Of a stretch of 55,083 nucleotides of DNA, positions 7,423 through 17,101 are shown in pieces. Positions within the stretch are counted from its first letter, which is position 1, and every line of letters begins with the position of its first letter. The stretch is taken from positions 1 through 55,083 of the forward strand of contig NZ_SMZR01000012.1 in assembly GCF_004358665.1 (NCBI RefSeq), in the 5' to 3' direction. The notes below the pieces were generated by a model. The model saw only the letters and a list, made by a program, of their open reading frames with translations, was not told where the DNA came from and ran no database searches. Made by a program: the position numbers and the translations under genes. Origin of the DNA: Jeotgalibacillus sp. S-D1. GTDB taxonomy: Bacteria; Bacillota; Bacilli; Bacillales; Jeotgalibacillaceae.

Positions 7423-7820
7423 ACCGCGTATTCAGCCCGTTTGATAATGGCCTTTCCCTGCTCCTGATACTCATCAGGGATTTCTTCCATATCTTTATCG
7501 ACAGGAGATTGAAACTGGTTAAAGGCTGCAGAAATGTTGCCGATTTCTCCGTCTTTATCAATGCCATCCTCGTATTGATGACCGAGGAGAAACGGAGACC
7601 CTACTTCCACTTCAACACCCGGGACGCCCAATTCTCCATTAATTGACTGAAAAGGCAGCCGCACATAGTAGTAGCTTCCTTCTTTAGAGATGCGGTAGTC
7701 AAAATAGCCATGATCGTATTCCCAGCCTCCGCCGATGGAGAACCCTATAGGCTTTAGTGCCGTTTCAAGCTTATATAAAGTTGTTTTGTAGCCATTTAAT
7801 GATGAATCAATCTGGATCAA
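7410..7820 (-). CDS. yugN: YugN-like family protein
   Basis: 136 residues from a TTG start (MIQIDSSLNGY...), chosen because AAGGAG lies 10 nt upstream and because family members begin with a similar M-I-x-I motif as far as I recall; a GTG three codons earlier is too close to the ribosome site. The YugN family is a Bacillus-type conserved protein of unknown function; recognisable parts are LKPIGFSIGGGWEYDHGYFDYRI and the FNQF segment. No signal or membrane segment. Overlaps the convergent K+ channel gene by 13 bp. Confidence 0.8.
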   Translation of the reverse strand: MIQIDSSLNGYKTTLYKLETALKPIGFSIGGGWEYDHGYFDYRISKEGSYYYVRLPFQSINGELGVPGVEVEVGSPFLLGHQYEDGIDKDGEIGNISAAFNQFQSPVDKDMEEIPDEYQEQGKAIIKRAEYAVQVH

Positions 7821-7885
7821 TATCTTCACGCTCCTTTTTTCTCTAGTTTTGCCCATAACCGTGTGGCTATTCGGAAAATGTATAT

Positions 7886-7930
7886 AAAAAAGAGTGAACA
7901 GAAAGCAATCGTTTCTGTTCACTCTTTTTT
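7886..7930 (-). terminator. Terminator of pgi
   Basis: AAAAAAGAGTGAACAGAAA and its complement TTTCTGTTCACTCTTTTTT form a 19-bp stem with a 7-nt loop and T-runs on both strands. It follows pgi on the minus strand and insulates yugN. Confidence 0.9.
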
Positions 7931-8025
7931 AATTAGCTTTTTAAAATGAGGGTATTGACTGATTTTCGTTGCATGTACTCGCTTTCCAGCAGCTACAATC
8001 AACTTTTTACATTTAACAACGCTTA

Positions 8026-9375
8026 TTATTTTAGTCGCTTTTCTAATTCTGCTTTCTTTTCTTCAAATCCCGGTTTTCCAAGAAGGGCAAACATGTTGAC
8101 TTTATAGGCTTCAACGCCTGGCTGGTCAAACGGGTTTACGCCTAGAAGATAACCGCTCATCGCACATGCTTTTTCAAAGAAATACACAAGATAGCCAAAT
8201 GTATAAGCATCTAATTCAGGGATTTCCACAACTAAATTTGGCACTCCGCCATCATTATGTGCAAGAAGTGTACCCTGGAAGGCTTTATTGTTTACAAAAT
8301 CAACGGTTTCACCAGCAAGGTAGTTTAATCCGTCAAGGTCGCTTGATGCTTCTTCAATGGTTAGCTCATGTCGTGCTTTTCCAACTTTTACGACCGTTTC
8401 AAAAAGATCACGGCGGCCTTCTTGAACGTATTGACCTAATGAATGCAAATCAGTCGAGAAATTAGCTGATGATGGGAAAATTCCTTTTAAATCTTTTCCT
8501 TCACTTTCGCCGAACAGCTGCTTCCACCATTCATTGAAGTACTGAAGACCTGGCTCATAGTTAATCAGCATTTCAATCGTTTTGCCTTTGTTGTAAAGAA
8601 CATTTCGAATTGCAGCGTACTGATAAGCTTCGTTTTGCTCTAATTCAGAAGAGCTGTATGCGTCACGCGCGTCAGCTGCCCCCTTCATCATTGCTTCAAT
8701 GTCCACACCGCTTACTGCAATCGGAAGAAGTCCTACAGCTGTAAGAACAGAATAGCGGCCGCCAACATCATCCGGTACAACAAACGTTTCAAAGCCTTCT
8801 TCTGTGGCAAGAGTCTTAAGAGCACCTTTTGATTTATCTGTAGTGGCATAAATGCGGCCTTTCGCTTCTTCTGCACCGTATTTTTCTTCAAGAAGCTTAC
8901 GGAACAGACGGAAAGCAATAGCAGGTTCGGTTGTTGTGCCTGATTTTGATATCACATTGATCGAAAAATCTTTGTCTTCAAGCAGATCCATTACATCGCG
9001 CATATATGTGGAACTAATATTATTGCCGATAAAGATAACCTGCGGTGTTTTTCGCTGTTCTTTTGATATTGCATTGTAAAAGCTGTGATTTAACATTTCA
9101 ATAGCAGCTCGTGCACCCAAATAAGAACCACCGATTCCAACAACTAAAAGGACATCCGAATCTCCCTGGATTTTTTTTGATGCTTGCTGAATACGTGAAA
9201 ATTCTTCTCTGTCATAGTTAACAGGAAGGTCAATCCAGCCTAAATAGTCGCTTCCTGCGCCAGTTCCCTCATGTAGAGAGTGGTGCGCCTGCTTTACTGT
9301 GTCCTGGAGATAGTTGAGTTCGTGTTCCCCAAAGAAATCAAGTGCATTTGAATAATCAAAACGAATATGTGTCAT
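8026..9375 (-). CDS. pgi: Glucose-6-phosphate isomerase
   Basis: 449 residues, the usual length of Bacillus-type Pgi. It interconverts glucose-6-phosphate and fructose-6-phosphate in glycolysis and gluconeogenesis. SIS-fold motifs are clear: [34 protein letters not shown] (phosphate-binding serines and threonines), [17 protein letters not shown] (PGI signature 1 region), and [18 protein letters not shown] near the C-terminus with the catalytic lysine. GGGGGAAAG precedes the ATG. Monocistronic with its own terminator, and a cre-like site upstream. Confidence 0.98.
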   Translation of the reverse strand: MTHIRFDYSNALDFFGEHELNYLQDTVKQAHHSLHEGTGAGSDYLGWIDLPVNYDREEFSRIQQASKKIQGDSDVLLVVGIGGSYLGARAAIEMLNHSFYNAISKEQRKTPQVIFIGNNISSTYMRDVMDLLEDKDFSINVISKSGTTTEPAIAFRLFRKLLEEKYGAEEAKGRIYATTDKSKGALKTLATEEGFETFVVPDDVGGRYSVLTAVGLLPIAVSGVDIEAMMKGAADARDAYSSSELEQNEAYQYAAIRNVLYNKGKTIEMLINYEPGLQYFNEWWKQLFGESEGKDLKGIFPSSANFSTDLHSLGQYVQEGRRDLFETVVKVGKARHELTIEEASSDLDGLNYLAGETVDFVNNKAFQGTLLAHNDGGVPNLVVEIPELDAYTFGYLVYFFEKACAMSGYLLGVNPFDQPGVEAYKVNMFALLGKPGFEEKKAELEKRLK

Positions 9376-9410
9376 GTCGCTTTCCCCCGTTAAAAGTATT
9401 TGCTTTCTTC

Positions 9411-9439
9411 ACTTTATCGGAAGTACAGGATAGAATCAA
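9411..9439 (-). promoter_or_regulatory. Candidate pgi promoter
   Basis: Minus strand: TTGATT (9434-9439), 17-nt spacer, TAAAGT (9411-9416), 36 nt before the pgi start. Confidence 0.4.
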
Positions 9440-9453
9440 GAATGGTTCCATTT

Positions 9454-9467
9454 TGAAATCGTTTCCA
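9454..9467 (-). promoter_or_regulatory. cre-like site upstream of pgi
   Basis: TGGAAACGATTTCA on the minus strand fits the CcpA cre pattern (TGWAANCGNTNNCA in either orientation). It lies 15 bp upstream of the candidate -35, a position more usual for activation than repression. Function inferred. Confidence 0.45.
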
Positions 9468-9511
9468 TTAAAAATTTATACATTGATGCTGGAGAAAAAC
9501 TCTTTAGAAGC

Positions 9512-9545
9512 ATAAAGAATGCCGTCAGAACTTTTCTGACGACAT
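9512..9545 (-). terminator. Probable terminator of the alcohol dehydrogenase gene
   Basis: ATGCCGTCAG (9519-9528) and CTGACGACAT (9536-9545) pair with one mismatch; on the minus strand TCTTTAT follows. The weak T-run makes efficiency uncertain. Confidence 0.5.
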
Positions 9546-9647
9546 CCTTAATCATATTCCTTTTTAATTACATGGGAACGCTTAGGTTCACTGCATCGGA
9601 AATGAACCAGGCCTTTTTATAAACTGATTCGTCAGGCCTCATTTACT

Positions 9648-10811
9648 TTACAGTGATGCCGTCAATATTTGGACTACATCTTCTTTTTGAAGAGAATTAA
9701 AATTGCCAAACTCCCCGTTTGCCATTGCTTTATCTGCCATTACATCAATTTTCTCATCTGTAATATCATAATAAGCTAACTGGGACGGAGCACCAATGCT
9801 TGTCCAGAATTTGCGAAGTCGCTCGATTCCTTCCAGTCCAATCTCTTTGTCTGATTTACCTTCAGGATCCACATCAAATACCCGAACGGCCATTTGTTTA
9901 AAGCGTCCTTCATTCACTTCCAGATTATGCTTCATCCAGTTCGGGAACAGGATCGCAAGTCCGCCTGCATGAGGAATATCATACACAGCAGAAACTGCAT
10001 GCTCAATATTGTGAGAAGCCCAGTCACCGCTGTAGCCCATTTGCAGCATGCCATTCAGTGCAAGCGTACCGCTGTAAAGAATGGTTTCACGATGATCGTA
10101 ATTTTCAAGATCATTCACAAGCTTAGGCGCAGTTTCCATAACAGTGCGCAAAACCCCTTCAATTAAGCGGTCCTGAACAGGTGTATTGGACGTATTGTGG
10201 TAATATTGCTCGAATAAATGGGACATCATATCAACAATCCCGTAAATCGTTTGGTCCTGTGGTACTGTAAAAGTATTTTGAGGATCCAGAATTGAAAATT
10301 TAGGGAATGTCGCAGGGCTGCCCCAGCCGTATTTTTCCTGTGTTTCAAGGTTTGTAATAACAGATCCCGCATTCATTTCAGATCCGGTTGCCGCAAGTGT
10401 CAAAACAGTTCCGAATGGAAGAGCCTGTGTTGCTGCCGCTTTTTTCGTAACAAGATCCCATGCCTCGCCATCGTATTTAGCTCCTGCAGCAATCAGCTTC
10501 GTGCAGTCAATAACACTTCCTCCGCCTACTGCCAAAATAAAATCAATCTTGTTTGTTTTACACAGGTCAATGCCCTTTTCTGCCGTTGTTAAGCGAGGGT
10601 TTGGCTCGACGCCTGACAGTTCCGTAACTTCTGCGCCAATGTCATTAAGGACAGTCATTACCTTGTCGTAGAGTCCATTTTTCTTGATGCTGCCTCCGCC
10701 ATATACAAGAAGCACATTTTTACCGTATTGGGGTATTTCCTCTTTTAATTTTTCAAGTTGATCTTTACCGAAGATCAATTTAGTTGGATTATAAAATGTA
10801 AAAGTGTTCAT
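9648..10811 (-). CDS. yugJ: Iron-containing alcohol dehydrogenase (YugJ-like)
   Basis: 387 residues; ATG at 10811 is set by AAGGAGG, which rules out a longer upstream extension. Group III Fe-[25 protein letters not shown] and [15 protein letters not shown] bind NAD(P), and Asp/His ligands for the metal sit in [41 protein letters not shown]. It resembles NADPH-dependent butanol dehydrogenases that reduce aldehydes to alcohols. Position between pgi and the DUF378 gene matches B. subtilis yugJ. Physiological substrate not determinable from sequence. Confidence 0.93.
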   Translation of the reverse strand: MNTFTFYNPTKLIFGKDQLEKLKEEIPQYGKNVLLVYGGGSIKKNGLYDKVMTVLNDIGAEVTELSGVEPNPRLTTAEKGIDLCKTNKIDFILAVGGGSVIDCTKLIAAGAKYDGEAWDLVTKKAAATQALPFGTVLTLAATGSEMNAGSVITNLETQEKYGWGSPATFPKFSILDPQNTFTVPQDQTIYGIVDMMSHLFEQYYHNTSNTPVQDRLIEGVLRTVMETAPKLVNDLENYDHRETILYSGTLALNGMLQMGYSGDWASHNIEHAVSAVYDIPHAGGLAILFPNWMKHNLEVNEGRFKQMAVRVFDVDPEGKSDKEIGLEGIERLRKFWTSIGAPSQLAYYDITDEKIDVMADKAMANGEFGNFNSLQKEDVVQILTASL

Positions 10812-10976
10812 TAATTCCGCCTCCTTATCTTTCCACCCCATTATCGTGGATGACTGTTTTGTTTGCAAAAGAGATGCTCATACAGATGTGCTTCTCATCC
10901 AAATATTGCTCGTATAGTTTCCCCGGGCAGCACCATACTATTAATGATTTTATAATAAATAAAGGAGGAGAAGATT

Positions 10977-11228
10977 GTGAGCGGAATTCAGCGTACAGCT
11001 TTAGCTCTTACAATTATCGGCGCCTTAAATTGGGGACTTATTGGCTTTTTCCAATTTGATTTAGTCGCAGCAATTTTTGGCGGTCAAGACGCGGCATTGT
11101 CACGCCTTGTTTATGGATTAGTAGGGATTGCCGGTTTAATCAACCTTGGCTTACTGTTTAAACCATCCGAAGAGGTTCAGCGCACACATAAAGTTGAGCC
11201 GGAAGTCGATCCTAGACCGATAAGCTAA
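10977..11228 (+). CDS. yuzA: DUF378 small membrane protein (YuzA-like)
   Basis: 83 residues from a GTG start set by AAAGGAGGAG. Two hydrophobic helices: ALTIIGALNWGLIGFFQFDLVAAIFGG and SRLVYGLVGIAGLINLGLLF. The LTIIGALNWGLIGF motif defines DUF378. The function of the family is unknown. The tail after helix 2 is charged and short. It shares a bidirectional terminator with the convergent glutamate dehydrogenase gene. Confidence 0.9.
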   Translation: MSGIQRTALALTIIGALNWGLIGFFQFDLVAAIFGGQDAALSRLVYGLVGIAGLINLGLLFKPSEEVQRTHKVEPEVDPRPIS

Positions 11229-11231
11229 TAA

Positions 11232-11271
11232 AAAACGGGCGATCAGCATATTTATGCTGATCGCCCGTTTT
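11232..11271. terminator. Bidirectional terminator yuzA / glutamate dehydrogenase
   Basis: AAAACGGGCGATCAGCATA and its perfect complement ending CGTTTT form a 19-bp stem with a 2-nt gap. Strong on both strands. Confidence 0.92.
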
Positions 11272-11280
11272 GACGACCTT

Positions 11281-12525
11281 TTATACCCAGCCTCTGAATC
11301 TGGATGCTTCAGCGGCTTTACGCACACCGACCATATAAGCAGCGAGCCTCATGTTTACTCTTCTGCTCTGTGACAGATCATAAACCTGATTAAAGGCATC
11401 AATAAGCTTTTTCTCTAATTTTTCGTTAACCTCGTCTTCTGTCCAATAATACCCCTGGTTATTTTGCACCCACTCAAAGTATGAGACGGTCACCCCGCCT
11501 GAGCTTGCCAGGACGTCTGGTACAAGCAGAACACCACGGTCGTTTAAGCGTTTTGTTGCTTCAATGGTTGTTGGACCATTTGCAGCTTCAACAATAATCG
11601 AGGCATTAATGCGGTCTACATTTTCTGCCGTTATTTGGTTGGATACAGCAGCAGGAACTAAAATGTCACATTCAATCTCCAAAAGCTGGCTGTTTGTTAG
11701 TGTATTTTCAAAAAGAGTAGTGACGGTTCCAAAACTGTCACGACGATCTAATAAATAATCAATATCAAGACCGTTTGGATCATGAATAGCTCCATGCGCA
11801 TCGGAAATGGCGATTACTTTCGCTCCTGCATCATGCATGAACTTTGCCAGGAAGCTTCCTGCGTTGCCAAAGCCCTGCACCACTACCCGGGCGCCTTTAA
11901 TGTCAATTCCACGCTTTTTGGCAGCTTGATCAATACAGATGGTCACGCCTTGAGCTGTTGCTTTTTCACGTCCTTGTGATCCCCCAAGTACAATTGGTTT
12001 ACCAGTAATAAATCCTGGTGAGTTAAATTCATCAATCCGGCTGTATTCATCCATCATCCAAGCCATGATTTGTGAATTTGTATAGACGTCAGGAGCAGGA
12101 ATATCTTTTGTCGGTCCTACAATCTGGCTGATCGCACGAACATAGGCACGGCTTAAGTTTTCAAGCTCTCTCATTGACATCGTACGAGGGTCACAAATAA
12201 TTCCACCTTTTCCTCCACCGTAAGGTAAATCCACTATTCCGCACTTTAATGTCATCCACATGGATAAGGCTTTTACCTCTTCCTCGTCTACATCAGGGTG
12301 AAAGCGCACTCCGCCTTTTGTAGGTCCAACAGAATCATTGTGCTGAGCGCGATATCCTGTAAATACACGGGTGGATCCATCATCCATGCGAACAGGCATC
12401 CGAACTGTCAGTAAGCGCATCGGCTCTTTCATAAGTTCATAAACTGTTTCATCGTACCCCATTTTAGTTAACGCTTCGTGAACGATCTCTTGTGTGGATG
12501 TAAAAAGATTTAAATTTTCTGCCAT
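11281..12525 (-). CDS. rocG: NAD-dependent glutamate dehydrogenase (RocG/GudB)
   Basis: 414 residues. Converts glutamate to 2-oxoglutarate and ammonia. Motifs: GYRAQHNDSVGPTKGGVRFHP, the catalytic-lysine segment LPYGGGKGGI, PAPDVYTNSQIMAWMMDEYS, and the NAD-binding VVVQGFGNAGSFLAKFM. At the place where laboratory B. subtilis GudB carries an inactivating VKA duplication, this protein reads EEEVKALSMWM with no duplication, so it should be active. It follows rocA and rocD on the same strand and completes the arginine/ornithine/proline route, which favours RocG over GudB; sequence alone does not separate them. In Bacillus this enzyme can also restrain GltC. Confidence 0.9.
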   Translation of the reverse strand: MAENLNLFTSTQEIVHEALTKMGYDETVYELMKEPMRLLTVRMPVRMDDGSTRVFTGYRAQHNDSVGPTKGGVRFHPDVDEEEVKALSMWMTLKCGIVDLPYGGGKGGIICDPRTMSMRELENLSRAYVRAISQIVGPTKDIPAPDVYTNSQIMAWMMDEYSRIDEFNSPGFITGKPIVLGGSQGREKATAQGVTICIDQAAKKRGIDIKGARVVVQGFGNAGSFLAKFMHDAGAKVIAISDAHGAIHDPNGLDIDYLLDRRDSFGTVTTLFENTLTNSQLLEIECDILVPAAVSNQITAENVDRINASIIVEAANGPTTIEATKRLNDRGVLLVPDVLASSGGVTVSYFEWVQNNQGYYWTEDEVNEKLEKKLIDAFNQVYDLSQSRRVNMRLAAYMVGVRKAAEASRFRGWV

Positions 12526-12615
12526 AATTGATGTTCGCCTCTTTTATTTCAATAGTATGAATCGGCATAATTGTAACATAGAAGACACATTTAAACGATA
12601 GGTTTTCCGTCTATT

Positions 12616-13806
12616 TTACGAGAGTACACGTACGATTCGTTCGATTGCCCAATCAAGCTCTTCCTTCGAAATAATCAGAGGAGGAGCAAAACGGATCACG
12701 GTGTCATGTGTTTCTTTGCATAAAAGCCCTTCCTGCTTCAATTCTTCACAATATTTACGTGCAGGTTCTGTTAATTCCATTCCGATAAACAATCCGCTGC
12801 CTCGAATTTCTTTAATTCTAGGATTATCTATTTTCTTTAATTCATCCATAAAATATTCTCCCAGTTCAAGGGAACGGTCTGCTAATTTTTCATCAAGCAA
12901 AACCTGTAATGAAGCAATAGAGACAGCACATGCCATTGGGTTGCCGCCGAATGTTGAACCGTGCGAGCCCGGATTAAATACGCCAAGTACGTCTTTATTG
13001 GCCACAACACAGGAAATAGGAAATACTCCGCCGCCCAATGCTTTTCCCAGAATATACATATCCGGATCAACATCATCCCATTCACAAGCAAACATTTTAC
13101 CTGAACGGCATAAGCCTGCCTGAATTTCATCTGCAATAAACAGGACATTTTGTTCTTTACATAGCTCTCTTGCAGCCTTAAGGAACCCTTTTGGAGGGAA
13201 GACAATTCCCGCTTCACCCTGGATTGGTTCAACTAAAAATGCAGCAGTATTAGGCGTGATCGCTTCTTTTAACGCATCAAGGTCCCCGTAAGGAATCAGA
13301 TTGATGCCCGGCAGCATCGGTCCAAAACCGCGCTGATATTCTGCTTCTGAAGATAGGGATACAGCGGTCATTGTCCGTCCGTGAAAGTTGCCGTTACAAG
13401 CAATAATCTCAGCCTGGTTATCAGCAACGCCCTTTACCTCATATGCCCATCTTCTTGCAGTCTTAATCGCTGTTTCAACGGCTTCAGCACCAGTGTTCAT
13501 AGGCAGAGCCATATCTTTTCCAGACAGCTCGCAAATCAGCTCATACCAAGGGGCCAATTGGTCATTATGAAACGCTCTTGAAGTAAGTGTCACACGGTCA
13601 GCCTGATCCTTAAGCGCCTGAATGATTTTTGGGTGACGGTGTCCCTGGTTTACAGCTGAATAAGCACTTAGCATATCCATATATTTATTGCCTTCAGGAT
13701 CCTTTACCCATACTCCCTCAGCGTGAGAAATAACGATTGGCAGCGGATGATAGTTATTAGCTCCGTATTTTTCTGTTTGTTCAATAATAGACGTTGATGT
13801 TGTCAT
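12616..13806 (-). CDS. rocD: Ornithine aminotransferase
   Basis: 396 residues; start ATG at 13806 set by GGAGGG, discarding a 40-residue upstream extension. Class-III PLP aminotransferase that moves the delta-amino group of ornithine to 2-oxoglutarate, giving glutamate-5-semialdehyde. Recognisable: [23 protein letters not shown] near the N-terminus, [17 protein letters not shown] (PLP phosphate), [20 protein letters not shown] with the PLP aspartate, and [18 protein letters not shown] with the Schiff-base lysine. Lies between rocA and rocG; its product is the substrate of RocA. Confidence 0.95.
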   Translation of the reverse strand: MTTSTSIIEQTEKYGANNYHPLPIVISHAEGVWVKDPEGNKYMDMLSAYSAVNQGHRHPKIIQALKDQADRVTLTSRAFHNDQLAPWYELICELSGKDMALPMNTGAEAVETAIKTARRWAYEVKGVADNQAEIIACNGNFHGRTMTAVSLSSEAEYQRGFGPMLPGINLIPYGDLDALKEAITPNTAAFLVEPIQGEAGIVFPPKGFLKAARELCKEQNVLFIADEIQAGLCRSGKMFACEWDDVDPDMYILGKALGGGVFPISCVVANKDVLGVFNPGSHGSTFGGNPMACAVSIASLQVLLDEKLADRSLELGEYFMDELKKIDNPRIKEIRGSGLFIGMELTEPARKYCEELKQEGLLCKETHDTVIRFAPPLIISKEELDWAIERIVRVLS

Positions 13807-13963
13807 ATAATTCCCTCCGTGTACCATAATTTTTTTATAAAAAGCCAACCAGAAAAGATTGCTGTGAACAGAAAGGTTAACAGCTAAATACCTCGGAACA
13901 GATGCATGTTCCCCTGCACTATTCAATATCCCTCTTTAAGGTCGGCCATTTTTTCTTTTACAT

Positions 13964-15508
13964 TTACAGCAATTCAGAAGTTGTTTTAGCTTGCAGGTGA
14001 AGTGTCAGGTAATCCGGACCGCCTGCTTTTGAATCTGTACCGGACATGTCAAATCCCCCGAAAGGCTGGTATCCGACAATTGCTCCCGTACAGCCGCGAT
14101 TAAAGTACAGGTTCCCTACATGGAAGTCCTCACGCGCTTTTTCCTGGTTCATGCGGTTGTTTGTAATCACAGCTCCTGTTAATCCATACTCAGTGTTGTT
14201 GGCGATTTCAAGCGCATGATCAAAATCCTTCGCTTTTGTAATACCGACAACAGGCCCAAAAATCTCTTCCTGCATAAGGCGGGAAGCTGGATCAAGATCA
14301 GCAAATACAGTCGGCTTGATAAAGTAACCTTTTGAGCTGTCACCCTCTCCGCCTGCAACCAGTCTTCCTTCTTCTTTGCCAATTTCAATATAGCTCATGA
14401 TTTTATCAAATGCAGCCTGATCAATTACCGGCCCCATAAACGTGTCTGCTGTTTTTGTTTCGCCAAGAGACAATTCCTTTGTCAGTTCAACGACACGGTT
14501 GAGAACCTCATCGTAGACTTCTTCAAGCACAACAGCTCTCGAACAAGCAGAACATTTTTGCCCGCTGAAACCAAATGCTGACTTAACAATGGATTGTGCA
14601 GCCAATTCAAGGTCCGCTTCTTTATCTACAACAATGGTATCTTTCCCGCCCATTTCAACGATTACACGCTTAAGCCAAACCTGACCCTGGTGCACTTTAG
14701 CAGCACGCTCATAGATGCGTGTACCTACATCACGTGAACCTGTGAAAGAAATAAAACGGGTGCGGTGGTGATCAACAAGATAATCTCCTACTTCTTTTCC
14801 GCTTCCCGGTACATAGTTCAGCACCCCTTTAGGAAGGCCGGCTTCCTCCATTACCTCAACAAACTTAGCAGCCACAACAGGTGTTGTTGAAGCAGGTTTT
14901 AACAGGACCGTATTTCCTGTAACAAGTGCAGCTACTGCAGTTCCGGCCATAATGGCAAAGGCAAAATTCCAGGGTGAAATAACAACGCCAACACCAAGAG
15001 GTATGTAGTTATATCGGTTATACTCACCCGGACGGCTTTCCACTTTTTTGCCATCTTTTAGTGCCAGCATTTCACGTGCATAATATTCCATGAAATCAAT
15101 GGCTTCAGCGGTATCTGCATCCGCTTCGTTCCAGGGCTTACCAGCTTCCTTTACAAGCAGGGCTGAAAACTCATGTTTACGGCGGCGCACGATCGCAGAT
15201 GCACGAAACAGAATGTCTGCGCGTATTTCAGGCTTCACTTTGCGCCATGTCTTAAACGTTTCGTCCGCAACTTTCATAGCACGTTCTGCAAGTTCCTGGT
15301 TCGCTTTAGATACCCGTCCTACAACCTCTTCTTTGTTTCCAGGATTGTAAGAGACAATTTTATCTTCTGTCTCCACTCTTTCTCCGCCAATAATCAGCGG
15401 ATAATCCTGACCAAGGTATGCTTCAACGGTTTTAAAACCTTCTTCAAATGCCTGTTTGTTTTCTTCAACCGTGAAATCCGTAAACGGCTCATGCTTGTAT
15501 GGAATCAT
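13964..15508 (-). CDS. rocA: 1-pyrroline-5-carboxylate dehydrogenase
   Basis: 514 residues, the length of Bacillus RocA/PutC. Oxidises P5C (glutamate semialdehyde) to glutamate with NAD+. Aldehyde dehydrogenase motifs: [20 protein letters not shown], the catalytic glutamate in [13 protein letters not shown], and the nucleophile cysteine in [15 protein letters not shown]; the tail [17 protein letters not shown] is typical of P5CDH. AGGAGGG sets the ATG. Divergent from the RocR-like regulator, with overlapping promoters and two TGCAA-type palindromes between them. Confidence 0.96.
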   Translation of the reverse strand: MIPYKHEPFTDFTVEENKQAFEEGFKTVEAYLGQDYPLIIGGERVETEDKIVSYNPGNKEEVVGRVSKANQELAERAMKVADETFKTWRKVKPEIRADILFRASAIVRRRKHEFSALLVKEAGKPWNEADADTAEAIDFMEYYAREMLALKDGKKVESRPGEYNRYNYIPLGVGVVISPWNFAFAIMAGTAVAALVTGNTVLLKPASTTPVVAAKFVEVMEEAGLPKGVLNYVPGSGKEVGDYLVDHHRTRFISFTGSRDVGTRIYERAAKVHQGQVWLKRVIVEMGGKDTIVVDKEADLELAAQSIVKSAFGFSGQKCSACSRAVVLEEVYDEVLNRVVELTKELSLGETKTADTFMGPVIDQAAFDKIMSYIEIGKEEGRLVAGGEGDSSKGYFIKPTVFADLDPASRLMQEEIFGPVVGITKAKDFDHALEIANNTEYGLTGAVITNNRMNQEKAREDFHVGNLYFNRGCTGAIVGYQPFGGFDMSGTDSKAGGPDYLTLHLQAKTTSELL

Positions 15509-15554
15509 AATAACCCTCCTATGTAATTAAAAAATTTGTTTTTATTCAATTAGC

Positions 15555-15614
15555 GCAAAAAATATTTGCACTTAGAAAACCCTTACATATATAATAATGC
15601 AAAAGATGATTGCA
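15555..15614. promoter_or_regulatory. Paired inverted repeats between rocA and rocR
   Basis: GCAAA-N5-TTTGC (15555-15569) and TGCAA-N7-TTGCA (15598-15614) flank the region where the two divergent promoters overlap. They share a TGCAAA half-site and are the best candidates for RocR binding. No convincing -24/-12 (GG-N10-GC) sigma-54 promoter was found here. Confidence 0.5.
15566..15595 (+). promoter_or_regulatory. Sigma-A-type promoter of rocR
   Basis: TTGCAC (15566-15571), 18-nt spacer, TATAAT (15590-15595), about 75 nt before the rocR start. Its -35 overlaps the first palindrome. Confidence 0.6.
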
Positions 15615-15615
15615 A
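15586..15615 (-). promoter_or_regulatory. Candidate sigma-A-type promoter of rocA
   Basis: Minus strand: TTGCAA (15610-15615), then TATATA after 16 nt or TATATG after 18 nt. If real, rocA here is read by sigma-A polymerase rather than sigma-54. Confidence 0.4.
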
Positions 15616-15669
15616 ATTTCAAGTATTATTTCTTTTCAGATAATTAAAAATGCAAAGGGGGTTGTCATC

Positions 15670-17055
15670 ATGAGCACTCCAAAAGGAAATTTCCTTGATA
15701 TACATTTTGTCTCACAGGCACTGGACCATATTAAACAAGGCATTCACGTGGTCGATGTAAACGGGCGGACAATTTTATACAATGAAACAATGCGGATTAT
15801 GGAATCGATGGAGGATATCGATATTCTGGATAAACGGCTGCTTGATGTGTTTAAGTTTCATCCAGATGAAAATAGTACACTGCTTCATGCGCTCGCTGCC
15901 AAGGAACCCATATTAAACGTAAAGCAAACCTATTTTAATGCACTTGGGCAGGAAATCACTACCTTAAACAATACTTATCCTCTTTGGCAGAATGGAGAAG
16001 TTACAGGGGCAATTGAGATTGCGCGTGATGTATCGACAATGGAAAAAATGATGACACAAACCAATACGGGGACGTCTCAATTATCTTCTTTTGACCATTG
16101 GACAGGCACCTCACCGCTGATCATAGAAATGATATTTGAAGGAAAAAAAGCAAGCCTGACAAACAGCATGATCCTGCTGACCGGAGAAGGGGGCAGCGGA
16201 AAAGAACGCTTAGGCCGAAGTATTCATCTGGAAAGAGGATTGAGACCGGATGCGTTTTATTCAATTGACTGCAGGTCCCTCTCAGCAGAAAGACTGGATG
16301 AGTTATTAACGAGATATGTAAGCGGGTTTAACGAAGAGAGTTTATTCACCCTGTTTATTGATCATCTGGAAAGCCTTGATTATGAGCTGCAAAAAAAATT
16401 AACAAAGCAGTTAATTAAGTGGAAAGCAGACAGTCGGACTGCGACCGGTCCTGCGTATTATCCAATTTTAACGCTTAGCGAGGATCCAATTGATGCCATA
16501 CAATCAGGGAATTTGGATAAGGACCTTTATTACACTATGAGTGAAGTAACCATTTTTGTGCCCAGTCTGAGGGACCGCAAAGAAGACATTGGTGAACTCG
16601 CAGACTTTTTTATCAATCATTTTAATACCCGTTTCCAAACTGGCATCAAAGGAATAACCAGCGGTGTGATCGAATTGTTCTCCAGCTACGACTGGCCTGG
16701 AAATGTCCGGGAGCTTGAGCATGTGATGGAGGCATCCATGTTCGCGATGAGCCATCAGGATACACTGCTTTCCTACTCTCATCTTCCGCATTATTTCAGA
16801 TTAAAGTTTGACGATCCAAGCTCGACGCCGTTATTGGATAGCTCTGCTTTTATGCTGCATGAAGGAAAAGCAATTCAAACACTGGATGCTTTCCTGCAGG
16901 AAGCTGAATCCTACTACATCCAGAAATCGCTGCAATACCATAACTTCAACATAACAAAAACAGCAGATGCACTCGGCATGAGCAGGCAGAATCTGCAGTA
17001 CCGGCTAAAGAAAAATAACCTGATCCGCCAAAAAAAATCCGGCTCGCCTAAATAA
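15670..17055 (+). CDS. rocR: RocR-like regulator with degenerate sigma-54 activator domain
   Basis: 461 residues, the same length as B. subtilis RocR as I recall it; AAGGGGG sets the ATG. Order: PAS sensor (~14-122, with NVKQTYFNALGQEITTLNNTYP), AAA+ domain (~140-370) with Walker A GEGGSGKE (172-179) and arginine-finger region SLRDRKEDI, linker DWPGNVRELE, and a Fis-type helix-turn-helix (ITKTADALGMSRQNLQYRLKK). Two key parts are missing: the GAFTGA loop that contacts sigma-54, and the Walker B glutamate (LFIDHLES has D-H). The Walker A to Walker B distance is about 59 residues against about 70 in NtrC. It should bind DNA and may sense ornithine or citrulline but probably cannot remodel sigma-54. 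Confidence 0.85.
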   Translation: MSTPKGNFLDIHFVSQALDHIKQGIHVVDVNGRTILYNETMRIMESMEDIDILDKRLLDVFKFHPDENSTLLHALAAKEPILNVKQTYFNALGQEITTLNNTYPLWQNGEVTGAIEIARDVSTMEKMMTQTNTGTSQLSSFDHWTGTSPLIIEMIFEGKKASLTNSMILLTGEGGSGKERLGRSIHLERGLRPDAFYSIDCRSLSAERLDELLTRYVSGFNEESLFTLFIDHLESLDYELQKKLTKQLIKWKADSRTATGPAYYPILTLSEDPIDAIQSGNLDKDLYYTMSEVTIFVPSLRDRKEDIGELADFFINHFNTRFQTGIKGITSGVIELFSSYDWPGNVRELEHVMEASMFAMSHQDTLLSYSHLPHYFRLKFDDPSSTPLLDSSAFMLHEGKAIQTLDAFLQEAESYYIQKSLQYHNFNITKTADALGMSRQNLQYRLKKNNLIRQKKSGSPK

Positions 17056-17070
17056 GGCGGCCGGGTTTTT
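17039..17070 (+). terminator. Terminator of rocR
   Basis: CCGGCtCGCCT and AGGCGgCCGG form an 11-bp stem around the rocR stop codon, followed by GTTTTT. Confidence 0.85.
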
Positions 17071-17101
17071 GTTTGCCGTTCAAATGGCTGGAGAGTATTT
17101 G

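Noticed and set aside
9601-9647. Second hairpin (AGGCCT...AGGCCT) downstream of the alcohol dehydrogenase gene
   Set aside because: Short arms with a long loop; the hairpin at 9512-9545 is the better terminator.
12526-12615. Sigma-54 promoter upstream of the glutamate dehydrogenase gene
   Set aside because: No GG-N10-GC pair with acceptable flanks; the same holds for the rocD upstream region.
15509-15669. Sigma-54 (-24/-12) promoter for rocA
   Set aside because: The only GG-N10-GC match on the minus strand (in AAGGGTTTTCTAAGTGCAAA) lacks TGGCAC and TTGC context. Too weak to report as a site.
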